Shown here piece by piece: positions 17,065 to 26,031 of a stretch of DNA of 64,000 nucleotides. The notes under the pieces are model-generated. The model saw only the letters and a program-made list of their open reading frames with translations. It did no database searches and had not been told where the DNA came from. How positions within the stretch are numbered: the first letter of the stretch is position 1; each line of letters opens with the position of its first letter. Source of the DNA: an uncultured Bacteroidia bacterium (lineage in GTDB: Bacteria; Bacteroidota; Bacteroidia; Bacteroidales; UBA932); the NCBI GenBank assembly GCA_902794005.1, contig CADBFO010000006.1, forward strand, positions 42,840-106,839, written 5' to 3'. A program made the translations under genes and the position numbers.

Positions 17065-18447
17065 TTATTTCAAGGTAAAAACGGTTTCTTTCAGAATTTC
17101 GGATACGGTCGGATGCGGGAACACCACTTCCTTGAGCTGCTCCACGGTCATTTCCTGTTCAATGGCCATGCAGGCACTGTGAATCATCTCGGAGCAGGGG
17201 TTGCCCAGCATGTGGACACCCAGCACCTCGTGGTACTGCCTGCCCACGATCACTTTGCAGAGGCCCTCTCCCCGCTCGTTCTCAGCCACGAAGCGGCCCG
17301 AATAGGCCATGGGAAGCTTGAGGACGGTGTAGTCCAGTCCTCTCTGGGCGGCCTCGGCCTCGGTGACACCGACACCCGCCACCTCCGGATTGGTGTAAAC
17401 CACACCCGGAATGGCATTGTAGCGCATGTGGTCTTCGTGTCCCAGAATGGTATTCACGGCCACTTCTCCCTCGCGGCTGGCAGTATGGGCCAGCATGGAG
17501 AAACCCGTCACATCACCCGCGGCATAGACGCCCGGGATATTGGTGCGCATCTTTTCGTCCACCTTGATGCCGCAGGGACGTCCGGCGGGATTCAGGGCCA
17601 GTTCCACGCCGATATTCTCCAGGCCGATGCCCTGGAAGGAGGCCCGGCGGCCCACGGAGACCAGGATCTTGTCTCCATAGGCCCGGCAGGTCTTGCCTTC
17701 CGGATCTTCATAAACCACCTCATTCCCTTCCACGGCCACCACCTTGCAGCTGAGGTGGAATTCCACCCCCTTCTTGGCGTACTGGGCCTGCAGCATGGCC
17801 GAAATCTCGTCGTCCAGGGGACCCAGAATCTTGGGCAGCATCTCCACCACCGTCACCTTGGTGCCGATGGAATGGAAGAAACTGGCGAACTCCATGCCGA
17901 TGACGCCGCCGCCGATCACCACCAATTCCTTGGGCTGCTCGGAGAGCGAAAGAATCTCGCGGTTGGTAACAACCACGCCGCCCAATCCTTCGCGAAGACC
18001 GGGAATAGGAGGAACTGCGGCCTCGGAACCCGTACAAATGAGGAGATTGCGGGCGCTATAGGAAGCATCGCCGCAAGTGATGGAGATGCCTTCAGCACCC
18101 CGGCCGGTAATGACGGCCTCGCCTTTCACCACTTCCACCTTGGCGCCCTTCATCTGGGCCTTCACGCCACCCACGAGTTTCTTGACCACCTTCTCCTTGC
18201 GCTTGAAGACAGCCCCGAAATCAACGGCGGAACCTTCCACCTCCACGCCATACTGGTCTGCGTGCTTGGTGTAGTCGTAAACCTTGGCGCTGTACAGCAG
18301 CGTCTTGGTGGGGACGCAGCCCTCGTTGAGGCATACGCCGCCCAATTCCCTTTTCTCGAACAGGACCACGGAGAGTCCTGCCGCGCCGGCGCGTCCCGCA
18401 GCCACGTAGCCGCCGGGACCTCCGCCCAATATTGCAAGATCGTACAT
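17065..18447 (-). CDS. lpdA: Dihydrolipoyl dehydrogenase (E3)
   Basis: A 460-aa flavoprotein. The FAD loop is GGGPGG at residues 8-13, the redox disulfide CLNEGC at 39-44, the NAD-binding loop IGGGVIGMEFA sits mid-protein, and the C-terminal active-site HPTVSE is present. It reoxidises lipoamide on E2. It lies between E1 and E2 with 3-base gaps, so it is dedicated to this complex. The call is secure. Confidence 0.95.
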   Translation of the reverse strand: MYDLAILGGGPGGYVAAGRAGAAGLSVVLFEKRELGGVCLNEGCVPTKTLLYSAKVYDYTKHADQYGVEVEGSAVDFGAVFKRKEKVVKKLVGGVKAQMKGAKVEVVKGEAVITGRGAEGISITCGDASYSARNLLICTGSEAAVPPIPGLREGLGGVVVTNREILSLSEQPKELVVIGGGVIGMEFASFFHSIGTKVTVVEMLPKILGPLDDEISAMLQAQYAKKGVEFHLSCKVVAVEGNEVVYEDPEGKTCRAYGDKILVSVGRRASFQGIGLENIGVELALNPAGRPCGIKVDEKMRTNIPGVYAAGDVTGFSMLAHTASREGEVAVNTILGHEDHMRYNAIPGVVYTNPEVAGVGVTEAEAAQRGLDYTVLKLPMAYSGRFVAENERGEGLCKVIVGRQYHEVLGVHMLGNPCSEMIHSACMAIEQEMTVEQLKEVVFPHPTVSEILKETVFTLK

Positions 18448-18450
18448 ATT

Positions 18451-19824
18451 TTAAAAGTCTAAATCCAAATTTTCAATTTCCTCGGCCACTTTTTTCAGGA
18501 AGCGGGTGGCCTCTCCGCCGTCAATGGACCTGTGGTCATAGGTGAAACTCAGCGCCATATAAGGCACGAACTTGTATTCCCCGTCCACCAGTTTGGGACG
18601 CGGGACAATGGTGCCGACGCCCAGAATGCCGCTCTGCGGCAGGTTGATGATGGGCGTGAACCATTCCACCCCGAAACCACCCAGGTTGGAGACCGTGAAG
18701 GATGCGGCTTCCGGAGACAGAAGGTCAGGATTGATGCTGCCCTTCTTGCTGTCGTCGGCCACCTTCTTCAGGCTGCGGGAGAGGGTCACGATGTCCATCT
18801 GGTCGGCATGAGCCACGGCGGGAACCATCAGACCGCGCTCCGTATCCACGGCAAGTCCCAGGTTCACGCAGCTGAACAGGCGCATGGCGTCTCCCAGGCA
18901 GTGCGAGTTCACGTTGGGGAATGCCTGCAGGGCCTTGATTACCGCGAAGCACACGAAATCGTTGATGGTGATGTTCACATCCAGCCGGCCCTCTTCCAGG
19001 GCCTTCTTGGCCTTTTTGCGGAGTGCCTGCACCTGGCGGGCATCGGCCCCCAGCATGTGGGTGAGCTGGGCCGAATTCTGCAGGGAGTTGTACATGCTCC
19101 TGGCAATGAGCTTGCGCATGTTGGAGAGTTTGACCAGCTCATAGTCTGTTCCTTCGCCGGGGAGGCCATCGGTATGGGCCGGTTCCCAGACTTTGAGGTC
19201 GGAGCCCTTCACGGCGCCCGCCAGGCCCGAACCGAAGCCCGGAGATACCACGCCGCCCTCTGCCATGCGGGCCTTCGCCAGACCCGTGAGAGGGCCCTGC
19301 GCGGCTGCGGCCGCCAGCACATCCCTTTCAATGATGCGTCCACCGGGGCCGCTTCCCGCCACCTGCTCCGGATTCACCCCTTTCTGAACCGCCAGCCGGC
19401 GAGCGCGGGGAGAGACTGGAGCGCCTTTATTCTCGACGGCCGCAAAGGGAACACCTTCCGCATCGCGACCCGTCCCGCCGACTCCGCCGGCGGCTCCCTC
19501 CTGATCCGAAGTGCCGGAAGCTTCAGAGGGCCCTGCAGCGGCATCGGACGCCGCCTTGGAAGGAGCGAATTCCGCGAAGGATTCGCCCGGCTCGCCAATC
19601 ACCATCACATTCTGAAGGACGGGGATCTCGTCGCCATCGGCCCAGAAAATGGCCAGGACGGTGCCTTCCACCTGGGACTCTTCTTCGAAGGTAGCCTTGT
19701 CGGTTTCGTAACCGAACAGGACATCGCCCACCTTGACGCTGTCCCCCACCTTCTTCTTGAATTCGGAGACTATGCAGCTCTCCACGGACTGGCCCTGTTT
19801 GGGCATGATGATTACATGTGCCAT
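18451..19824 (-). CDS. Dihydrolipoamide acyltransferase (E2)
   Basis: A 457-aa E2 with one lipoyl domain (attachment Lys about 43 in YETDKATFE), an Ala/Pro/Gly-rich linker, a peripheral-subunit-binding domain (SPRARRLAVQKGV) and a catalytic domain ending in DHRSIDG at 430-436. Acyl specificity is unknown. A lipoate ligase is not in this cluster, so lipoylation must come from elsewhere in the genome. It is 15 bases downstream of rhaT. Confidence 0.92.
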   Translation of the reverse strand: MAHVIIMPKQGQSVESCIVSEFKKKVGDSVKVGDVLFGYETDKATFEEESQVEGTVLAIFWADGDEIPVLQNVMVIGEPGESFAEFAPSKAASDAAAGPSEASGTSDQEGAAGGVGGTGRDAEGVPFAAVENKGAPVSPRARRLAVQKGVNPEQVAGSGPGGRIIERDVLAAAAAQGPLTGLAKARMAEGGVVSPGFGSGLAGAVKGSDLKVWEPAHTDGLPGEGTDYELVKLSNMRKLIARSMYNSLQNSAQLTHMLGADARQVQALRKKAKKALEEGRLDVNITINDFVCFAVIKALQAFPNVNSHCLGDAMRLFSCVNLGLAVDTERGLMVPAVAHADQMDIVTLSRSLKKVADDSKKGSINPDLLSPEAASFTVSNLGGFGVEWFTPIINLPQSGILGVGTIVPRPKLVDGEYKFVPYMALSFTYDHRSIDGGEATRFLKKVAEEIENLDLDF

Positions 19825-19839
19825 GTAACTACTACGATT

Positions 19840-20862
19840 TTATGCCAGCAACTGCGGCAGGAATGTACTGATAATCAGAACGACGATTCCCACGACAAGG
19901 ACCGAGAGGGTCTTGCGGGATACGCCTTTCCACTCTTTGAGGATAATGCCCCAGACATTGGAGAACACCACGTTCAGGCTCATCAGGATGCACCAGCTGA
20001 AGGTAATGAGCACAGGATACTCCGTGAGGAAACCTTTTCCCAGGGACAGGCCGAAGAACTGGCTGTACCAAAGAAGGCCTGCCAGGCAGCAGAACACGAT
20101 GTTGTTGCCCCACAGGCGGCCTTTTCCATAGTCTCCCCACGTCTTGTTCCTGCTGTTCTGGAAGAAGCAGTAGCAGGCATTGGTGAGAAAACCGCCGAAG
20201 GTGACCAGCATGGTGGCGGGAAGTGTCTGGAAAATGGGCTTGGTGCCCTCCAGATACAGATCCTGCCCGAAGTTGAGGCCGATATTGAAGCAGGCGCTCA
20301 TGAAACCGGCCAGGACGGCCACGAAGATGCCCTTCCCGAAGTTGAAGTCCTTGACGGCCTTCTTTTTCTCTTCTTCCGGGAGGGCGCTGGACTTCATGGC
20401 ACCGGCGACACCGATGATGGCGATGCCCGCGAGGGTGACCACCACGCCGATGATCACGGCGCTGGTGAGGTCATGGGCATGTCCGGTAAAAACCGGGCCC
20501 AGGATGGCTCCGAGAGCCGAGCAGGTACCCAGGGCTATGCTCTGGCCAAGGGCCACTCCCAGATAGCGCATGCTGAGGCCGAAGGTAAGGCCACCGACGC
20601 CCCACAGGACGCCGAACAGGATGGTGAGCCAGGTGGCCTTGGGATTCGCCTGCATCAGGGCAAGCAGGTCTCCGAAGCCGCCGCCGGTACCGGACACCGA
20701 CAGAAGGGCGCCCAGAAGCGGAAAAAGCAGCCACGCGAAGCCCCCCTGCACGATCCAGTAACTCTCCCAGCTCCAATCCTTGATCTTGTTGATGGGAACA
20801 TAGCTGCTGGACTGGCAGAAGGCTCCGATGGCTATGATGAGTAAACCGATGACCAGATTCAT
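19840..20862 (-). CDS. rhaT: L-rhamnose/proton symporter RhaT
   Basis: A 340-aa membrane protein with about ten hydrophobic segments. The start MNLVIGLLIIAIGAFCQSSS followed by YVPINKIKDWSWESYWIVQG is a RhaT signature. It imports L-rhamnose across the inner membrane. It is placed 6 bases after rhaI. No matching outer-membrane SusC/D pair is present in the window. Confidence 0.93.
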   Translation of the reverse strand: MNLVIGLLIIAIGAFCQSSSYVPINKIKDWSWESYWIVQGGFAWLLFPLLGALLSVSGTGGGFGDLLALMQANPKATWLTILFGVLWGVGGLTFGLSMRYLGVALGQSIALGTCSALGAILGPVFTGHAHDLTSAVIIGVVVTLAGIAIIGVAGAMKSSALPEEEKKKAVKDFNFGKGIFVAVLAGFMSACFNIGLNFGQDLYLEGTKPIFQTLPATMLVTFGGFLTNACYCFFQNSRNKTWGDYGKGRLWGNNIVFCCLAGLLWYSQFFGLSLGKGFLTEYPVLITFSWCILMSLNVVFSNVWGIILKEWKGVSRKTLSVLVVGIVVLIISTFLPQLLA

Positions 20863-20868
20863 AAGGCC

Positions 20869-22170
20869 TTATCTCTTGGACGTCACTTCCTGTTCGTATT
20901 TTTCGATGGCCGGAATGAAAGCGGCGCCTACGGGAACGTTGTTCTTGTAGTTGAAGTAATCGAACACGGCGCCGAACGGGAGCGTCTTGGCCTCTTCGAG
21001 GAGGGCGAGGCGTTGGAAGCCCTTGCCGGCATCCTCGTACTCGCGCAGTTTGCCCAGCGGCTCCAGAAGGGCGCTCAGGAGGCATTTCTGCGTAGCACGG
21101 GTACCGATTACATAGGCACCGATACGGTTGATGGCGGCGTCAAAGTAATCCAGGCCGATATGGGCGCGGCCCAGGGCATCGGCACGGACGATTTCCTTGA
21201 ACAGGTCCAGGGTCTGATCGTTCATGATGGTCACATGGTCGGAATCCCAGCGGATGGGACGGGACACGTGCAGCATCAGTTCGGGAACGAACAGCAGCAG
21301 CGAGGCCACCATGTCGGCCACGTTCTCCGTCATTTCATAGTGACCGGTATCCAGGGTGTACATGAGTTTCCGGGTGGCGCAATAGCCGGCCACGAAATCA
21401 TGGGAGCCCACGGTATAGCTTTCCAGGCCGATGCCGAACAGCTTGGCCTCCAGGCAGGTCTTCATGCCGGGAAGGTCTTCTTTCAGGATTTCGTCCAGGC
21501 TTTCGGCGAAAATCTCGCGGTAACGCTTGCGCTCCACCGTCTGGTCCTTGGAGCCGTCATGGACCCAGATATTCATGATGCAAGGGTCTCCCTGGGCCTT
21601 TCCCATGGCGTCTGCAATCCGGCGGCAGCGTTTGGTGTGCTCGATCCAGAATTCGCGGATGGCGGGATCCGGATTGGCAAGGGAAAGGTCTCCGCTCTTG
21701 GGATGGCCGAAGGAAGTGGAGTTGAAGTCCAGCTTCATGTTGTTTTCCTTCGCCCACTGAATCCAGCTCTCAAAGTGCTTGGGCTCGCACTGGTCGCGAT
21801 CCACGAACTTGCCGCCGAAGTCTCCGTAAATTTCATGCAGGTTGAGGCGGTGGTTGCCGGCGATGAGGCTCTTGGCGAACTTGATGTCGTTTCTCACCTC
21901 GTCGATGTTCCGGGCGCGGCCGGGATAGTTGCCGGTGGTCTGGATACCGCCGGAAAGGCCGGCTGTGCTCTCGAAGCCGATTACGTCGTCGGTTTGCCAG
22001 CAGTGAAGGGAGATCGGGGTCTTTTCCAGGGTCTCGATGGCCTTGTCCGTATCTACGCCGATTTCCGCGTAGCGATCTTTGGCAATTTCATAGGCGCCCA
22101 GGATGGAAGCTTCCTTGGCAATGCGGTCCGTGGTCTCGCTGATGGACTTGATGATGCTGTCGATGTTCAT
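20869..22170 (-). CDS. rhaI: L-rhamnose isomerase
   Basis: A 433-aa TIM-barrel isomerase that converts L-rhamnose to L-rhamnulose. Recognisable family segments are SLHCWQTDDV, TTGNYPGRARN, NLHEIYGDFGGK and NSTSFGHPKSG, plus metal-ligand acidic and histidine residues. The form is the RhaI type, similar to the enzymes of Pseudomonas and Bacteroides. It starts 18 bases after rhaB. Confidence 0.93.
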   Translation of the reverse strand: MNIDSIIKSISETTDRIAKEASILGAYEIAKDRYAEIGVDTDKAIETLEKTPISLHCWQTDDVIGFESTAGLSGGIQTTGNYPGRARNIDEVRNDIKFAKSLIAGNHRLNLHEIYGDFGGKFVDRDQCEPKHFESWIQWAKENNMKLDFNSTSFGHPKSGDLSLANPDPAIREFWIEHTKRCRRIADAMGKAQGDPCIMNIWVHDGSKDQTVERKRYREIFAESLDEILKEDLPGMKTCLEAKLFGIGLESYTVGSHDFVAGYCATRKLMYTLDTGHYEMTENVADMVASLLLFVPELMLHVSRPIRWDSDHVTIMNDQTLDLFKEIVRADALGRAHIGLDYFDAAINRIGAYVIGTRATQKCLLSALLEPLGKLREYEDAGKGFQRLALLEEAKTLPFGAVFDYFNYKNNVPVGAAFIPAIEKYEQEVTSKR

Positions 22171-22188
22171 ATAATACGTGTTTTTGTG

Positions 22189-23616
22189 TTAATTGTTCGG
22201 ATTGAATGTCTTGACGGAGAAAGTCCTGGCAATGAGGGCCCGCATGTCCCGGCGGTCTTTCACCAGACCGGCCGTACGGGCCTGAAGCATCACATTGCCG
22301 ATGGCGGTAGCCTCCATGGGACCGGCCACCACGGGCCGGCCGATGGCGTCGGCCGTCCACTGGCTCATGGTGTCGTTGGCGCTGCCGCCGCCGATCACGT
22401 GCAGTTTCTCGATGGGGAACGGGGCGAAGCCCTGGAGCATCTCCACGACCTCCTTGTAACGGGCGACCAGGCTGTGGTAGATGCAACTGATATACTGCGC
22501 ATCGTTTTTGGGCAGCGGCTGGCCGGTATCCTTGAGGTAGGCGTCGATGGCTTCCACCATGTTGGCGGGCGCGGCGAAGCGGGGGTCGTCCGGGTTGACG
22601 ACGGACGGGAAATCCTTCTCCGAGCGGGCCATGGCCTCCATCTCGCTATATTTATAGGTACGTCCTTCGGCCTCCCAGACTTTGCGGCTCTGTTCCAGCA
22701 GCCACATGCCGGTGATGTTCTTCAGGAACCGGGTGGTTCCGTCGATGCCGCCCTCGTTGGTGAAATTCAGGCGGGTCGAAGCCTCGTTGATGACGGGAGC
22801 GGGCGCCTCGATACCCATCAGGCTCCAGGTGCCGCTGCTCAGATAGGCGAACTTCTCGTCGGAGGCGGGGACGGCGGCGATGGCCGATGCCGTGTCATGT
22901 CCGGCCACGGCGACCACGGGAATCTCCGGCAGACCGCAGGAAAGGGCGATCTCTTTCCTGAGCGTGCCGATGACTTCTCCGGGCTGGACGATGGGCAGAA
23001 GAATGTCCGTACGGATACCCAGTTTTTCCAGCAGGGGCTTGTTGAACTGGCGGGTTTCCTGGTCCATCATGCCGGAAGTGGAAGCGATGGTATATTCGCA
23101 AACCTGCTTCCCGGTGAGCATATAGGAAAGAAGATCCGGCATGAAAAGGATGTGGCTGGCATAGCGGAGCGGCGCAAAGCCTTCCCCGGTCTGGGCATAC
23201 AGCTGGAAAATGGAATTGAAATTCATGATCTGGATGCCCGTGGCACCGTAGAGCTGCTCGCGGGGAACGGTTTCGAACACCTTCTCCGGAATGCCTTCCG
23301 TGTAAGGGTCCCTGTAGGCGCGGGGGTTCCCCAGGAGCGAACCGTCATCGGCCACGAAGCCAAAGTCCACGCCCCAGGTGTCGATGCCGATGGAATCGGG
23401 GACGATGCCCTGGCGGCCCAGGTCCTTGAGACAATTCAGGAAATGCTGGTAGATGGCCAGTACATCCCAGTAATACTTGCCGTCCAGACAGATGATTCCG
23501 CTGGGAAAACGATAGACCTCCTTCATATCGAAGGAATCGCCGCAAAAAGTGGCCAGGACCGCACGCCCCGATGTGGCGCCACAGTCAAAGGCCAGAAAAG
23601 AGTGTTTATCTGCCAT
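22189..23616 (-). CDS. rhaB: Rhamnulokinase
   Basis: A 475-aa FGGY-family kinase that phosphorylates L-rhamnulose. I set the start at MADKHSFLAFDCGATSGRA because this places the phosphate-1 loop at its usual position; the upstream in-frame extension would run through the promoter box. Other kinase motifs are GIDTWGVDFG, AGHDTASA and VIGGGSAND. It is the first gene of the ten-gene rhamnose operon. A minus-strand TAACTTTG box lies 25 bases upstream. Confidence 0.94.
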   Translation of the reverse strand: MADKHSFLAFDCGATSGRAVLATFCGDSFDMKEVYRFPSGIICLDGKYYWDVLAIYQHFLNCLKDLGRQGIVPDSIGIDTWGVDFGFVADDGSLLGNPRAYRDPYTEGIPEKVFETVPREQLYGATGIQIMNFNSIFQLYAQTGEGFAPLRYASHILFMPDLLSYMLTGKQVCEYTIASTSGMMDQETRQFNKPLLEKLGIRTDILLPIVQPGEVIGTLRKEIALSCGLPEIPVVAVAGHDTASAIAAVPASDEKFAYLSSGTWSLMGIEAPAPVINEASTRLNFTNEGGIDGTTRFLKNITGMWLLEQSRKVWEAEGRTYKYSEMEAMARSEKDFPSVVNPDDPRFAAPANMVEAIDAYLKDTGQPLPKNDAQYISCIYHSLVARYKEVVEMLQGFAPFPIEKLHVIGGGSANDTMSQWTADAIGRPVVAGPMEATAIGNVMLQARTAGLVKDRRDMRALIARTFSVKTFNPNN

Positions 23617-23640
23617 GCGTGTTATTCTTATGTTTCTTTG

Positions 23641-23648
23641 CAAAGTTA
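23641..23648 (-). promoter_or_regulatory. -7 box of the rhamnose operon
   Basis: Reads TAACTTTG on the minus strand, 25 bases before the rhaB start. There is no clean TTTG at the normal -33 distance, which fits an activator-dependent promoter; the nearby AraC-type protein is the obvious candidate. Confidence 0.55.
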
Positions 23649-23715
23649 GCATTCTGCCATCGTTGCCCATTGCAGAGAATGCGATAAAAACTTTTATTTT
23701 TGACAATTATTTTCT

Positions 23716-23723
23716 TACCTTTG
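23716..23723 (+). promoter_or_regulatory. -7 box for the YqiA-like/AraC operon
   Basis: TACCTTTG, 16 bases before the start at 23740. The region 20 bases upstream is T-rich but not TTTG. The divergent rhaB box is less than 80 bp away, so one regulator could control both directions. Confidence 0.5.
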
Positions 23724-23739
23724 CGAAAAGCTTGCATCC

Positions 23740-24318
23740 ATGGAAAAAATCCTCTTTGTCCACGGCTTGGCGTCCTCGGGGGCCTACAAGCTCTCTGACA
23801 CGCTTCGGATTCTGCTGAAAGGAACCACGGTCCTGGCACCGGACGTGCCCATCGAACCCGGAGAAGCGCTCGCCCTTTTGCGCGAAATCTGCACCCGGGA
23901 GCGGCCCGAGCTTGTTGTCGGGCTTTCCTGGGGCGGTTTCCTGACGCAGCAGCTCCGCGGAGTCCGGAAAGCCCTCATCAATCCCGATTTCACCGTCTCC
24001 CGCTTGCTGCAGGAAATGACGGGAGAAGTGAAGTACCTCTCACCCCGAAAGGACGGAGCCTTGTCCTTCACCGTCTCTCCGGAACTGTGCCGGCGCTATG
24101 AAGAGATGGAAACTTTGCAGTTTGACGGGATCGGCCCGGCCGAACAGGAACGCACCCTGGCTTTCTTTGCCGAAGAGGACGAACTTGTGCGCTGCCAGCC
24201 CCTTTTCGAAGCGCATTACCCCGGACGCAGCATCTCCTATCCCGGCGGGCACCTGCCCACGTTCCCGGAAATGAAAAAATCCATCCTCCCCCACCTGCTT
24301 TCCTTCTGCCATGAATGA
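23740..24318 (+). CDS. YqiA/YcfP-type alpha/beta hydrolase
   Basis: A 192-aa small hydrolase. It has FVHGLASSG near the N-terminus, the nucleophile elbow VGLSWGG and a C-terminal YPGGHLPTF histidine segment, the pattern of the YqiA/YcfP esterase family. Substrate is unknown. Its end overlaps the AraC regulator start by 8 bases, so the pair is coupled. Association with rhamnose genes may be only positional. Confidence 0.8.
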   Translation: MEKILFVHGLASSGAYKLSDTLRILLKGTTVLAPDVPIEPGEALALLREICTRERPELVVGLSWGGFLTQQLRGVRKALINPDFTVSRLLQEMTGEVKYLSPRKDGALSFTVSPELCRRYEEMETLQFDGIGPAEQERTLAFFAEEDELVRCQPLFEAHYPGRSISYPGGHLPTFPEMKKSILPHLLSFCHE

Positions 24319-25192
24319 CGCCATCCACCTGAAGTATCTCGCCGTAAGCCCGGAAGACCTGCGCTGGGGCATCGCCGTCAACTCCGTCGGATTCCAGGAG
24401 GTGGGCCCGGGAGAGCCATACCCGCCCTCCGAACATCCCTCCCGCTATCTGTTTTCCACGGAACGCGGACGCACCCTGGCGGAGTATCAGCTCCTGTACA
24501 TCACCCGCGGCCACGGACGCTTCCGCAGCACCCATGTCCCCGACGGAACCCTGATCCGTCCCGGATATCTCTTCCTCCTCTTTCCCGGAGAATGGCACAC
24601 CTACAGGCCGGAACCGTCCACCGGCTGGAAGGAATTCTGGATTGGCTTCAACGGAGCCATGGTGGAGGAATGGGTGAAAAGCGGTTTCTTCTCCCGTGAG
24701 AAACCCGTGCTGCATGTGGGGCTCCACAGTGACATCGTGAATCTCTATAACGATGCCATCCACACGGCCGCCTTCCAACAGTCGGGCTTCCAGCAGTGCC
24801 TGGGCGGCATCGTCGCCCATCTGATGGGCCTCGCCCGCCTGTACCAGCGGCAGGAGACCTTCTCGGAAGTGAGGGACAAGATCAACCAGGCCAAAATCAT
24901 CATCGGCGAGCAGTATCGCACCATCCGACCCGAAGAAGTGGCCTCCCAGCTGTATATGGGCTATTCCAATTTCCGGCGCATCTTCAAGGAATACACCGGA
25001 TTTGCGCCGGCGCAGTACATCCAGGAAGTGCGGCTGAACCGCATCAAGGAACTTCTCACCAACACCACCCTCCCCATCAAGGAGATTGCCGATGAATGCG
25101 GCCTGGAGAATTACGACTATTTCTTTACGCTGTTCCGGCGCCTCACAGGGATGACCCCGTCAGACTACCGGAACAATACGCAAGGGAAATAA
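24311..25192 (+). CDS. AraC-family regulator, probable RhaR
   Basis: A 293-aa protein with an N-terminal cupin-like ligand domain (LAEYQLLYITRGHGRF, LIRPGYLFLLFPGEWHTY) and a C-terminal double helix-turn-helix: IRPEEVASQLYMGYSNFRR, then IKEIADECGLENYDYFFTLF with RRLTGMTPSDYR. In Bacteroides an AraC-type RhaR activates rhamnose genes, and this gene lies divergently next to rhaB, so it is the likely activator. Binding site not identified. Confidence 0.88.
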   Translation: MNDAIHLKYLAVSPEDLRWGIAVNSVGFQEVGPGEPYPPSEHPSRYLFSTERGRTLAEYQLLYITRGHGRFRSTHVPDGTLIRPGYLFLLFPGEWHTYRPEPSTGWKEFWIGFNGAMVEEWVKSGFFSREKPVLHVGLHSDIVNLYNDAIHTAAFQQSGFQQCLGGIVAHLMGLARLYQRQETFSEVRDKINQAKIIIGEQYRTIRPEEVASQLYMGYSNFRRIFKEYTGFAPAQYIQEVRLNRIKELLTNTTLPIKEIADECGLENYDYFFTLFRRLTGMTPSDYRNNTQGK

Positions 25193-25206
25193 TTAAGGTT
25201 TACCCG

Positions 25207-25986
25207 TTATTTCGAGGGGCGCTTGTAGCCGTCGGTATTGCAGCGCTCCGTCATTCTCTTGATACGGGTGGCCGTATCCGGATGGGAAGAGAAGATATTG
25301 CTCACCGGGCCGGACTGACCGCCTCCGGAGAGTGCCTGAAGCTTTTCGAAGGACATCACGATGGCCCAAGGGTTCTTGCCGGCCTTCACCAGGAAGTTGT
25401 AACCGTAGTCGTCGGCCTCGCTTTCCTGGTCGCGGGAGAACTTGGCGTCCAGGATGGCGCTGCCGATGGCGCCCAGCTGGGAATCCGTAAGGGCGGCGAC
25501 CGTGGCGCTCGTAGAGGCGAGGCCTTCCAGGGCGGCGCTGGTGAGGATGGCGTTGCGCATCTGGCGGCGGGTATGGTTCAGGGCCACGTGACCGATTTCA
25601 TGGCCGATGACACCCAGCAGTTCGTTGTCCGACATGGCATCCATGATGCCCGTGTACACGCGCACGCTTCCATCGGCACAGGCGAAGGCGTTCACTTCAT
25701 TCTCCTTGTAAACCTTGAAATTGAGCGGAACCTCGTTCACGCCGTCCAGACCCGCGGTGAGTTTGCGCAGTCGCTTGGTATAGGCGTTGCTCTCCGGCAG
25801 AACGGTGCTCTGGGCATCCAGTTGGGTAATATACTGATGGACGTATGCCCGCACCTGGTCATCACTGAGCGACAGGGCCTGAGCGGCATAGATGCCGCTT
25901 TGCATCAGACGGGCCGTATCCAGGTTGAGGGTACCGCAGGAGACCAGCATGAGACCGGTCACGACAAGGCTAATAACTCGTTTCAT
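25207..25986 (-). CDS. M48-family metallopeptidase lipoprotein
   Basis: A 259-aa zinc peptidase anchored as a lipoprotein (LMLVSC, Cys 17). The metal motif is HEIGH at residues 129-133 and the third ligand is in ESEADDYG (Glu about 190). It resembles BepA/LoiP-type envelope quality-control proteases that act on outer-membrane proteins. It has its own -7 box and lies 45 bases after the GH3 stop on the same strand. Confidence 0.9.
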   Translation of the reverse strand: MKRVISLVVTGLMLVSCGTLNLDTARLMQSGIYAAQALSLSDDQVRAYVHQYITQLDAQSTVLPESNAYTKRLRKLTAGLDGVNEVPLNFKVYKENEVNAFACADGSVRVYTGIMDAMSDNELLGVIGHEIGHVALNHTRRQMRNAILTSAALEGLASTSATVAALTDSQLGAIGSAILDAKFSRDQESEADDYGYNFLVKAGKNPWAIVMSFEKLQALSGGGQSGPVSNIFSSHPDTATRIKRMTERCNTDGYKRPSK

Positions 25987-26003
25987 AGTCGGATAAATTT
26001 TCT

Positions 26004-26011
26004 CAAAGGTA
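26004..26011 (-). promoter_or_regulatory. -7 box for the M48 peptidase gene
   Basis: TACCTTTG on the minus strand, 17 bases before the start. It lies in the gap behind the GH3 gene, so the peptidase can be transcribed alone. Confidence 0.5.
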
Positions 26012-26031
26012 CAAATTTTTGTTCAAGTTTG

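Noticed and set aside
21013-23649. A long plus-strand frame opposite rhaI and rhaB
   Set aside because: Antisense to two complete rhamnose genes, with no domain.
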